The notes under the pieces: generated by a model
What the model saw: the letters and a program-made list of their open reading frames with translations, nothing else
What the model was told of the DNA's origin: nothing
The model's database searches: none
Shown: one piece after another, positions 1-5,010 of the stretch
How positions within the stretch are numbered: position 1 is the first letter of the stretch
Layout: each line of letters begins with the position of its first letter
NCBI GenBank assembly: GCA_026706425.1
Contig: JAPOYW010000497.1
Coordinates: forward strand, 1-8,284
Length of the DNA: 8,284 nucleotides
DNA from: Gammaproteobacteria bacterium
GTDB lineage: Bacteria > Pseudomonadota > Gammaproteobacteria > Pseudomonadales > Azotimanducaceae
Reading direction: 5' to 3'
Translations under genes and position numbers: made by a program

Positions 1-120
1 GCCGAAGACCTGTCCACGACCGTTTCTGCCGCCCCGGCAGCGGCGGCGCAGCCCCGGGACCGTCTCTTCCGTAACAAAAGACCCTTCAACCTGACAAATC
101 CCCTACTGCCGCACCGTTAA
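1..120 (+). CDS. Possible C-terminal end of an upstream gene, cut by the window edge
   Basis: One + strand frame is open from base 1 to a TAA at 118-120 and gives a 39-residue tail (starts AEDLSTTVSAAPAAAAQ, ends LTNPLLPHR). The other two + frames close earlier, at about 74 and 95. The tail is alanine/proline-rich and then basic, and I do not recognise it. On an element of this kind an integrase would be expected just upstream of alpA, but nothing in these 39 residues shows recombinase motifs. The frame may be open by chance. Confidence 0.2.
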   Translation, partial: AEDLSTTVSAAPAAAAQPRDRLFRNKRPFNLTNPLLPHR

Positions 121-309
121 CAGGGGATCAAGGACGTGCAGCTGCGGTTGCGCCGGAGCATCAGGCGGGTTACGGTGTACGGACCCTAGCGTCCTACGAC
201 TTTAGCGGACGCCCTTCGCACAGGGCAAGGTGAAAGTCCTTTCCGGGTACGGCTACCGGCACCGTCCGTTGGACAGGCGTTTGTTCATCCGATCTCCGGA
301 GGCAACGTC
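121..309 (+). promoter_or_regulatory. Leader region upstream of alpA
   Basis: No gene is visible in these 190 bases. The region ends with a strong Shine-Dalgarno sequence, GGAGG at about 298-302, seven bases before the ATG at 310. I found no convincing -35/-10 pair. A weak imperfect dyad (GTAC-GGAC ... GTCC-TAC, about 176-201) could be an operator or part of a leader structure, but it is too short to rely on. Confidence 0.35.
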
Positions 310-585
310 ATGTCCGGTCCCCACTTCCCAATCCAATCCGCCGTCCTGCGTCTCGTAGATTTGCAGGAGTATCTCAAGCTCAGCAAGACGGCCATCTACG
401 CGCTCGCGGAGCGCGATCCCTCGTTCCCGCGGCGCATCGTACTGGGCCCCCGCTCGGTCGCCTGGCGGCGCGCCGAGATCGACGCGTGGCTCGCGAACCG
501 CCCCGTCGCCGTCAAAGGAGCCTGCGACCCCGGCCGCGGCAAGGCCGTCCACCCTTCCGCCGGCGGCGTCGCCCCGGCGCGGTGA
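310..585 (+). CDS. AlpA-family helix-turn-helix regulator / excisionase-like protein
   Basis: This 91-residue DNA-binding protein matches the AlpA/MerR-like family that phages and integrative islands use to control excision and integrase expression. Residues about 13-62 carry the family pattern: LRLVDLQEYLKLSKTAIY (helix-turn-helix), then a spacer with FPRRIVLGPRSVAW (the wing), then RRAEIDAWLANRP. The tail after about residue 66 is low-complexity and rich in Gly, Ala and Pro. The ATG is preceded by GGAGG at ideal spacing, so the start is secure. It is the first gene of a run of closely spaced + strand genes leading to a candidate replication initiator, a common order on tRNA-targeted islands (int, alpA, small gene, rep). 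AlpA proteins usually act on att or integrase promoters; the target here is unknown. Confidence 0.9.
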   Translation: MSGPHFPIQSAVLRLVDLQEYLKLSKTAIYALAERDPSFPRRIVLGPRSVAWRRAEIDAWLANRPVAVKGACDPGRGKAVHPSAGGVAPAR

Positions 586-672
586 GAGGATCGGAGGGAG
601 TGTAGCCGGATACCGACGGTCGTGGGCCGTCCTCCCGGACAAGCGCTTCCGCTGCCGGAGGACCGTCCGGAC

Positions 673-834
673 ATGCGGAACATCACCAGGCGCGACCGCG
701 CCCAGGCGCAGCTTGCGTGGTTCGCGTCGAGGCCGTTCACAGCAGCCATGGAATACGAGGCTGCGGCGGCGCAAAGAGATGGGCGCGACCCCAAGGCCGT
801 GACGATTGGCGAGAGGGAAGACCGCGGTGACTGA
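673..834 (+). CDS. Small basic hypothetical protein between alpA and the initiator
   Basis: This 53-residue reading frame starts MRNITRRDRAQAQLAWFASR and ends GEREDRGD. The frame extends back to a GTG at 622, but the ATG at 673 is preferred because it has GGAGG about 11 bases upstream, whereas the GTG has no site at useful spacing. It overlaps the next gene by 8 bases, which suggests translational coupling. It is charged with a short central helix and has no recognisable domain. Similar small proteins often sit between alpA and rep on islands, but I cannot name a family. It could be non-coding spacer. Confidence 0.45.
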   Translation: MRNITRRDRAQAQLAWFASRPFTAAMEYEAAAAQRDGRDPKAVTIGEREDRGD

Positions 835-2002
835 ACGGGAACTGCTGGAGGATGCGTGGAAGAACTTGCGGGCGCGGGGGAAAGTGCCGGCGTCCGCAGT
901 CCCGCCGGAATCGAGCGAGGTTCTGCACCCGCTGGTACGCGAGGCGGCTATGGGGTGGACGCAGCAAAGCCCCCTGGTCCGCGAATCGAACGAGTGCCTA
1001 GTGCAGATTGGGTTTGAGCCGGGGTGGTTGCCGCTCAGATGTGCCGACCCCCCTCCGAATTTCATGCTTTGCGCCATACGCGCGATCCCCGGCGAGACGA
1101 ACCGGATGGAGTGGGCGAACTTCGTTGGTGTCGATGCTGCGCATCGGGCAGCGCGCGCCGATCTCCCCTATGGCGAACCGTGCCCGCGCCACCCGGTTGG
1201 TCCGCTGGTCGAGGCGTGGGGGAAATGGCCCCGGGCGGTTTCGTCGGTTGAACCCTACCGCCCGGTGAATCGGGCCAATCTGCCGCACTTCCACCGGATC
1301 GCGGAGGCCGAAGCGCGCACCTTGCCGATGCTCCACGCCGCCGGCGACGCACCGGAGCAACCGCTGCTGCCCGGCTTCAAGGGCCCGGCCCCCGCGTCGT
1401 GGCTCGTTGCCGCTTACGATCTGTGCGACGCCGCGCCGGCGCAGGGCCGGGGCGCACCGTGGGATTTGCGCCTGTTCGTGTACTCCGTGTTGCACCTGGC
1501 CGTCGCCGACGGGGACGGAGAGTTCCGCTCGGTCCGCGTGCCGCACCTGCACGACCACGCCAAGCGCATCGAGGACGCGAGCGGGCAGCGGGTCGCATCC
1601 GTGGCCGAATGGCTGCACGGGGATCGGTGGACGAACCGGCGACGCGACTGGCACCGGCTGCCGGAAGCGCTGAGGCGGTTCAACCAGCGGCTCGGGTGGA
1701 TTCAGGTGCCCGGCTTCGGCCATGTGCGGATCGCGACGGCGAGCGTGATCCCGTCGTCGCAGGCCGACCCCTTGGTCGAGTTCACGGTCAGAGTCCCGCC
1801 GTCGGCGGCGTCCGGCGACCGCATCGACTGGCCCACGTTGACCCGGTACGGACGCGAATCGTCGCCGCTGTTCCGGACCTATCTGTCCGCCGCGGCCATG
1901 ATGGGCGCGGCCGCGCACCGCGGCCATGCGATCACGCGCGAGATTCTCCCGCCGGTGCTCGACGGCGAGGGGAAGCCGAAGCGACGCAAGGGGGGGCGGT
2001 GA
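827..2002 (+). CDS. Candidate replication initiator (RepA-like, winged-helix), main part
   Basis: With the GTG start this is a 391-residue protein. GTG at 827 is preferred to TTG at 806 because GAGAGGGAAG lies six bases upstream of it. The first ~190 residues are poorly conserved. Residues about 212-305 look like the first winged helix of island/plasmid initiators: PWDLRLFVYSVLHLA, then AEWLHGDRWTNRRRDWHRLP, EALRRFNQRLGWIQVPG and HVRIATAS. Residues about 314-372 give the usual next block (DPLVEFTVRVPP, then PLFRTYLSAAAMMG). The family assignment comes from my memory of this layout and was not searched. The neighbours support it: alpA upstream and an iteron array downstream. The protein ends in a basic tail (KPKRRKGGR) at a TGA after a run of seven G, and the expected C-terminal winged helix continues in the -1 frame. 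Other readings: a DNA-binding hypothetical protein, or a frameshifted initiator. Confidence 0.6.
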   Translation: MTERELLEDAWKNLRARGKVPASAVPPESSEVLHPLVREAAMGWTQQSPLVRESNECLVQIGFEPGWLPLRCADPPPNFMLCAIRAIPGETNRMEWANFVGVDAAHRAARADLPYGEPCPRHPVGPLVEAWGKWPRAVSSVEPYRPVNRANLPHFHRIAEAEARTLPMLHAAGDAPEQPLLPGFKGPAPASWLVAAYDLCDAAPAQGRGAPWDLRLFVYSVLHLAVADGDGEFRSVRVPHLHDHAKRIEDASGQRVASVAEWLHGDRWTNRRRDWHRLPEALRRFNQRLGWIQVPGFGHVRIATASVIPSSQADPLVEFTVRVPPSAASGDRIDWPTLTRYGRESSPLFRTYLSAAAMMGAAAHRGHAITREILPPVLDGEGKPKRRKGGR

Positions 2003-2217
2003 TACGCGGCGGCGACCCGGTGCCGAACCCCGCCGCGCGGTACGTTCGCGGCTTGACGCGGGACGATCTCACGCGGCTGATCGGCATGGACAGCACCACC
2101 CACTGGGATCGCCGCCGGGCTTTGGCTGCATGGCAGCGGCTGCACGACGATGGCGTGATCGAACTGCGCGACGAGGGGGGGGGGGTCCACATATACGGCC
2201 CGAAACCGACCCCGTAA
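1999..2217 (+). CDS. C-terminal winged-helix segment of the initiator, in the -1 frame
   Basis: This 72-residue frame starts at a GTG that overlaps the stop of the preceding gene (GTGA). It reads NPAARYVRGLTRDDLTRLIG (about residues 10-29), a recognition-helix-like RRRALAAWQRLHDDG, then a wing ELRDEGGGVHIYGP. That is a compact winged helix of the type expected at the C-terminus of the same initiator family. It may be made by termination-reinitiation at GTGA, by -1 slippage on the G run at 1990-1996, or be the product of a frameshift in an originally single gene. The frame from 1399 is open through the join, so fusion by a -1 shift is possible. The three glycines of the wing are encoded within a tract of 11 consecutive G (2175-2185). 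No independent ribosome site is obvious apart from the G-rich run itself. Confidence 0.55.
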   Translation: MIRGGDPVPNPAARYVRGLTRDDLTRLIGMDSTTHWDRRRALAAWQRLHDDGVIELRDEGGGVHIYGPKPTP

Positions 2218-2218
2218 G

Positions 2219-2281
2219 GGCGTGTCATGGTGCCCGGCTAGGCGTGTCATGGTGCCCGGCTAGGCGTGTCATGGTGCCCGG
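2219..2281 (+). repeat. Three tandem 22-bp direct repeats (iteron-like array)
   Basis: The unit is GGCGTGTCATGG followed by TGCCCGGCTA. Copies lie at 2219-2240 and 2241-2262 (identical) and 2263-2281 (first 19 bases identical, last three changed). The array begins one base after the stop of the initiator's C-terminal segment. The 22-bp length is two helical turns, which places each copy on the same DNA face, as in iterons bound by RepA-type initiators. I see no DnaA box beside it. A role as binding sites for the adjacent winged-helix protein is inference from position and spacing. Confidence 0.75.
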
Positions 2282-2326
2282 GTTTCCCCCGCAACTCACT
2301 GTTTTCGCAAGCAATCCCGGTTCTGC

Positions 2327-2376
2327 CCTGAACTCCCCTGAACTCCCCCGAATTACCCTGAATTGAGGGGGAGTTC
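2327..2376 (+). repeat. Four 10-bp tandem repeats overlapping a 10-bp inverted repeat (origin-like)
   Basis: Four consecutive 10-base units follow CCTGAAYTNN: CCTGAACTCC (2327), CCTGAACTCC (2337), CCCGAATTAC (2347) and CCTGAATTGA (2357). The repeat GAACTCCCCC at 2340-2349 is also the left arm of a perfect inverted repeat with GGGGGAGTTC at 2367-2376, with a 17-base loop that holds the only mildly AT-rich patch nearby. The 10-bp phasing and its place 45 bp beyond the iterons fit a second initiator-binding or strand-opening element of a replication origin. There is no T-run, so it does not look like an intrinsic terminator. Confidence 0.6.
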
Positions 2377-2380
2377 GAGG

Positions 2381-2436
2381 GCTTCGCCGGAGGGGGATGC
2401 GCCAAGGAAGCGCACCCCTCCGCAAAGCGAATGGGG
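2381..2436 (+). repeat. Long imperfect hairpin with a mutually exclusive inner alternative
   Basis: GGAGGGG (2389-2395) plus TGCGC (2398-2402) pairs with GCGCA plus CCCCTCC (2410-2421) around a 7-base loop. An outer extension pairs GCTTCGC (2381-2387) with GCAAAGC (2422-2428) with one mismatch. The right arm can instead fold with bases further on: CCCCTCCGC (2415-2423) with GCGAATGGGG (2427-2436). The two folds share bases and exclude each other. No U-run follows. The structure could belong to the origin or to an untranslated leader. Confidence 0.5.
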
Positions 2437-2967
2437 AACCGTGCGGCCAGCGCACGTCGCCACAGCGGCTCCCTGCGGCCCTCAGACGTCCCCGGAGCGT
2501 CCGGCGAAGCGAATCGAAGCATCGAGAGGCGGCGAATCCGAGGTTGTTGGCAATCGCCCCTCCGCTTCGCGAAGGGGCAACCGACCCCCGCCGCCCCGGT
2601 GCATCGTCGCGATATGCCAGAACCGTCGGGGGCCTTGCCGCAACGGCGCATGGCGGCAGTTGGACTTCGATGTCTCCGAAGATCGAGGACTGGCTGCATC
2701 CGCTGCCCCGCCAGACGCCCGGAATCGCTCTCTGAGGGCCGCTGGCGCGTCCGGTGCTGTGGGGGTCGGGATCGCCGCCAAACCGCAGCAGAGGACGCGG
2801 GCGGGGCGGGAATCGCCGGATCAGGGCGATTGGGGCTGGAATCCACGGCTGATCGGAGCACCGATGCGGCGCGGTCACGAGCCCCTGATAGACGATCCGA
2901 CCCGCGGGGCGCAGCACCTCGACCGCCGGCGCGACCGGGCCGACGTCCGCGACCGCGGTCGGCGGGC
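2437..2967. other. About 530 bp with no convincing gene
   Basis: Several overlapping frames are open on both strands, including long minus-strand frames reaching 2225-3157 and 2247-2861. Their translations are rich in Arg, Ser, Pro and Gly, run through the repeats and into the antisense of the next gene, and lack good start sites. In GC-rich DNA such open frames are expected by chance. The stretch contains the hairpin at 2556-2578. It may be the remains of decayed genes or a structured non-coding region. Confidence 0.5.
2556..2578. repeat. Hairpin with CGC-TTC-GCG apex, related to the one at 2415-2436
   Basis: GCCCCT pairs with AGGGGC, and CGC pairs with GCG around a TTC loop, with one C-A mismatch between the two stems. 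It shares CCCCTCCGC...GCGAA...GGGG with the copy at 2415-2436, so the two form a small repeat pair. No T-run follows. Confidence 0.5.
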
Positions 2968-2976
2968 TGGTATGAT
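2968..2976 (+). promoter_or_regulatory. Extended -10 promoter for the acidic protein/nucleotidyltransferase pair
   Basis: The bases TGGTATGAT fit the extended -10 element TGnTATAAT with one mismatch, and lie 24 bases before the ATG at 3000. Transcription would start near 2983, leaving a leader of about 17 bases that carries AGGGAG as ribosome site. No clear -35 hexamer is visible, which is normal for extended -10 promoters. TATGAT stands out in this very GC-rich surrounding. Confidence 0.5.
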
Positions 2977-2999
2977 GTACTGACCAGGGAGCATCCGCC

Positions 3000-3422
3000 A
3001 TGACGACGCTAGCCGACGATGTCCGGGATACGCTGCAAGGGGCGATCGAGTACGCCGTGGGCAAGCATCTCGCGGGCATCGAGGACACGCTCACCGTCGA
3101 CATGCTGGTCGATTGGGTGAAGGATTGCCGGTGCCCCGACGAGGAATGGCGCGGCACGGTGCGCGAAATGCTGTGGGAGATGGATCCGATCGAGTTCTCG
3201 GGGTTGCTGTGGCACCCCGAACTGACGCCGAAGCAGGTCGGCGACTTCGTGCGCTACGCCGAGGGCCATCTGTCCGTGTTTCCGGACAGGGGACCGCCGA
3301 ACGAGGCGCTGGTGAATCTGCTGCAACTGGCGCTCCCCGACGAGGACTGGCCCGAGACCCCCGACGATACGGATTTGGAATGGCGGCGGCGCTCCGAGAG
3401 CGATTGGGGGCGGTATTGGTAG
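3000..3422 (+). CDS. Acidic 140-aa hypothetical protein, candidate antitoxin partner
   Basis: The ATG at 3000 has AGGGAG about eight bases upstream and a good promoter in front. The protein is strongly acidic and tryptophan-rich (for example DMLVDWVKDCRCPDEEW at about 34-50 and LPDEDWPETPDDTDLEW near the end), mostly helical, with no signal peptide, membrane segment or evident helix-turn-helix. I do not recognise a family. It sits directly in front of and slightly overlaps an AbiEii-type nucleotidyltransferase, and the two would share one transcript, so it is placed where an antitoxin would be expected. It does not resemble the AbiEi antitoxin, which is larger and has a winged helix. The antitoxin role is therefore inference from position, acidity and size only. 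Confidence 0.75.
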   Translation: MTTLADDVRDTLQGAIEYAVGKHLAGIEDTLTVDMLVDWVKDCRCPDEEWRGTVREMLWEMDPIEFSGLLWHPELTPKQVGDFVRYAEGHLSVFPDRGPPNEALVNLLQLALPDEDWPETPDDTDLEWRRRSESDWGRYW

Positions 3423-3583
3423 CGATACCGGGACCGCCGGGCGAGTCGCTTCGGAACGCCGCGGCTTTGCTGCGGGACGTGGTTCCCGACGCGATGGAGA
3501 CCATGCGGATGGGCGGGGGAACCGTTCTCGCGGCACGCTGGAACCACCGCCGGAGCACGGATGTCGACCTTGCGTGCGACTAA
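3380..3583 (+). CDS. AbiEii-like nucleotidyltransferase, N-terminal part with catalytic motif
   Basis: This 67-residue frame ends with the signature of the AbiEii/DUF1814 nucleotidyltransferases: MGGGTVLAARWNHRRSTDVDL (about residues 44-64), the GG...DxD motif whose aspartates (61 and 63) bind metal. The start is unsure: ATG at 3380 overlaps the acidic gene by 43 bases, and TTG at 3404 or 3416 are alternatives; the one at 3416 has a GGGGGCGG run in front. The frame stops at TAA 3581-3583, only four residues after the motif, whereas family members are several times longer. The remainder is found in the +1 frame from 3561. Alone this fragment could not be a complete enzyme. Confidence 0.65.
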   Translation: MAAALRERLGAVLVAIPGPPGESLRNAAALLRDVVPDAMETMRMGGGTVLAARWNHRRSTDVDLACD

Positions 3584-4247
3584 GGACGTGTTCGAGCGGC
3601 TGCGCGCCGACGGATCGCCGTTGCTGCGGGCGTTGGTGGACATGCGGACGACCGGGGCAATCCCCCGGCCCCGGTTCACGGCACGCATGATCGCATGGAA
3701 ATACCGCCCGTCGGGGGAAGTGAGCATCGTCGGAGGCGCTCCGGTCTCCGGTCTGCTGTCGGAGCGCGACGACGCGACCGGGATGCCGCTGGTGGCGACC
3801 CGACACATTCTCGAAGGGAAACTCGTCGGCCGGGTCTGCGGCCACGGGAAACTGCTCGCCCGGGACGGCTACGACCTGGCGTGCGCGTACAAGTACGATC
3901 CCGAGGCGTTGGCCTGGGCGATGTCCCGCGTCGGCGAATCCGAACGCATGGGACTTGTGCCGAAGATGGAATCCGTGCTCGCGTCGCACAAGCGGATCAT
4001 CCTGGGACGGCATCTGCAACGATGCGCCCATCCCCGGATCGCCCGCGACCCGTGGCGCGCCTTTGCCTTCAGGGGAGATTCATGGATTCAAAAGCCGGAG
4101 GGTCGTTGGCCTGCGCCTCGTTGGTTCCCCGTGCGCCGATTGCGCCGACCGGGCATGGCCGCGCTGTGCGGACGACGCGGCTCTACAACCGGCTGCCCGA
4201 GGAGGTGTCGCTCGACGAGATCGAGCGAATACACATCTCTGAGCTAG
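3561..4247 (+). CDS. AbiEii-like nucleotidyltransferase, C-terminal part
   Basis: This 228-residue frame continues the enzyme begun at 3380. Recognisable blocks are KDVFERLRADG (8-18), ARMIAWKYRPSGEVSIVG (41-58), then MPLVATRHILEGKLVGR (75-91) with the conserved lysine, and LLARDGYDLACAYKYDPEAL (98-117), the usual ARDxYDLA block of the family. ATG at 3561 lies inside the last codons of the first part and has GGAG five bases upstream, so it could be translated separately by coupling. Family members transfer nucleotides to a target (tRNA or protein) and act as toxins in AbiE-like systems; the target here is unknown. Beyond about residue 172 (DPWRAFAFRGDSW) the frame overlaps another reading frame and becomes arginine-rich, so the native end is probably near 4080-4100. 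Confidence 0.65.
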   Translation: MSTLRATKDVFERLRADGSPLLRALVDMRTTGAIPRPRFTARMIAWKYRPSGEVSIVGGAPVSGLLSERDDATGMPLVATRHILEGKLVGRVCGHGKLLARDGYDLACAYKYDPEALAWAMSRVGESERMGLVPKMESVLASHKRIILGRHLQRCAHPRIARDPWRAFAFRGDSWIQKPEGRWPAPRWFPVRRLRRPGMAALCGRRGSTTGCPRRCRSTRSSEYTSLS

Positions 4248-4288
4248 GATCGAAAGGCGGGAAGGAGGAAGTCGAATGCGCCCAGTGA
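4082..4288 (+). pseudogene. Orphan C-terminal tail of a tyrosine recombinase (integrase remnant)
   Basis: The frame from ATG 4082, which has AGGGGAG in front, gives 68 residues. Residues 24-52 read GHGRAVRTTRLYNRLPEEV followed by SLDEIERIHI. This matches the end of XerC/D-like island integrases: the GH...RTTxLYDR block with the nucleophilic tyrosine (here Y35) and the typical VSLDEIERI ending. The rest of the catalytic domain (first Arg, Lys, His-x-x-Arg) is missing, and residues 1-23 show no recombinase pattern. Bases about 4150-4240 are thus probably a relic of an integrase gene joined to unrelated sequence. It could still be translated as a small protein. There is one residue more between GH and RTT than usual. 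Confidence 0.6.
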
Positions 4289-5010
4289 AGGTGCAGGTGG
4301 TCCATCCGATGGATAACGTGTTCGCGCTTTTGGTCTGGCTGGTCTTCGCGGCGGGGGTGGGGGTGGCGTTGCTCCAAGTCTGGTCGATTGTCCTCCTGAT
4401 CGTGGCAGCGGCGGCAGCCGCGCGGATCTGGTACAGGCTCCGCGCGATCAAACGCCATCTTGGGCGCGTTCTGGCCGCGCGGAACGAGGCCCTCTTGGCC
4501 CTCGGCGCGGACGTCGCGGCGGGATGGGACGCGTGTCTGGCGGAGCTGGAGGAACTGCGCGGAGCCGGGTTGAGCGACGAGGACATCCGCCGGGAGCTGG
4601 TGCTGGGAGAGCGGTTTGATCGCGGGCTCGCTCTGGCGGTGCTGGAAGTGGAAGATCTGTCGGCGGGGATGCCGAAGGTCCCGATATACCTCCGCGGGGT
4701 TACGGAGAAAACGGCGGCGGCGCTCTACGAGGCCGCCGATAGAGAGCTCTCGGAGGGGCCGGGGGATGCAGCTGAACAGGTAGTGTATTCAACGGGTTGC
4801 GGCACCTGTTCGACCTCCTGCCTCTCCGCCACACCCTATCCGCAATCTGCCAATTCCAAGAGCTATCGTTCGATGACCGCTGTAGAGGTGCCGGCGCCAT
4901 TAAGGATGTTTCAACGGGACGCCTCGGGCACTCGCGGAAGACCGTGTCGCGTATTGTCGACCTCGACGACTAGGAACGGATCGAAGTCCGGGTTTTCCTT
5001 GCGGTCGTAG
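4276..5010 (+). CDS. Small inner-membrane protein of unknown function, reading through the att site
   Basis: ATG 4276 has a near-perfect ribosome site, AAGGAGG at 4262-4268, and overlaps the preceding frame by 13 bases. Residues about 15-34 (VFALLVWLVFAAGVGVALLQ) and 36-52 (WSIVLLIVAAAAAARIW) form one or two membrane segments, followed by a basic stretch (RLRAIKRHLGRVLAARN) and an acidic helical cytoplasmic domain to about residue 168. No known family is recognised. After about residue 178 the frame crosses the tRNA-like att sequence at 4809-4831, then runs antisense to the phosphoesterase gene to a TAG at 5008-5010. That last part is serine/arginine-rich and looks non-native, so the working protein probably has about 170 residues. 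A frame one base away ends at TAG 4781-4783, which may mark the original end. Confidence 0.6.
   Translation: MRPVKVQVVHPMDNVFALLVWLVFAAGVGVALLQVWSIVLLIVAAAAAARIWYRLRAIKRHLGRVLAARNEALLALGADVAAGWDACLAELEELRGAGLSDEDIRRELVLGERFDRGLALAVLEVEDLSAGMPKVPIYLRGVTEKTAAALYEAADRELSEGPGDAAEQVVYSTGCGTCSTSCLSATPYPQSANSKSYRSMTAVEVPAPLRMFQRDASGTRGRPCRVLSTSTTRNGSKSGFSLRS
4774..4811. repeat. 8-bp inverted repeat at the att junction
   Basis: GAACAGGT (4774-4781) and ACCTGTTC (4804-4811) are perfect inverted copies 22 bases apart. The right copy enters the tRNA-like T-loop. Inverted core-type sites of this size are bound by tyrosine recombinases at crossover points, so this may be an integrase core site. It could also be a transcript hairpin. 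Confidence 0.35.
4809..4831 (+). other. Attachment-site repeat: 3' end of a tRNA-Ser gene (distal att of the element)
   Basis: Read as a tRNA 3' end, the bases divide exactly: 7-base T-loop TTCGACC, T-stem 3' strand TCCTG, 7-base acceptor strand CCTCTCC, discriminator G, and CCA. CCTCTCC-G-CCA is the typical ending of bacterial tRNA-Ser (5' end GGAGAGG). The bases before the T-loop (ACCTG) do not pair with TCCTG, and no D-arm, anticodon arm or GGAGAGG lies within 90 bases upstream, so it is not an intact tRNA. Such 3' fragments are left at the far end of elements that integrate into tRNA genes by tyrosine recombinases. Mobile-type genes lie to the left and ordinary genes to the right. Confidence 0.6.

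Noticed and set aside
998..1927. Minus-strand frame of 309 residues
   Set aside because: It is the mirror of the initiator gene, with Arg/Gly/Pro-rich translation and no family pattern.
2219..2281. A CRISPR array
   Set aside because: The 22-bp units are directly adjacent with no spacers, and no cas genes are visible.
2340..2376. Intrinsic terminator after rep
   Set aside because: The stem is good but no T-run follows, and the loop is 17 bases.
2225..3157. Long minus-strand open frames of 310 and 204 residues
   Set aside because: They run through the iterons, hairpins and the antisense of the acidic gene, have Ser/Arg/Pro-rich composition, no ribosome site and no recognisable domain. Open frames of this length arise by chance in such GC-rich DNA.
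4740..4831. An intact tRNA-Ser gene
   Set aside because: Only the 3' end fits. There is no 5' acceptor strand, D-arm or anticodon arm within 90 bases, and the T-stem does not pair.
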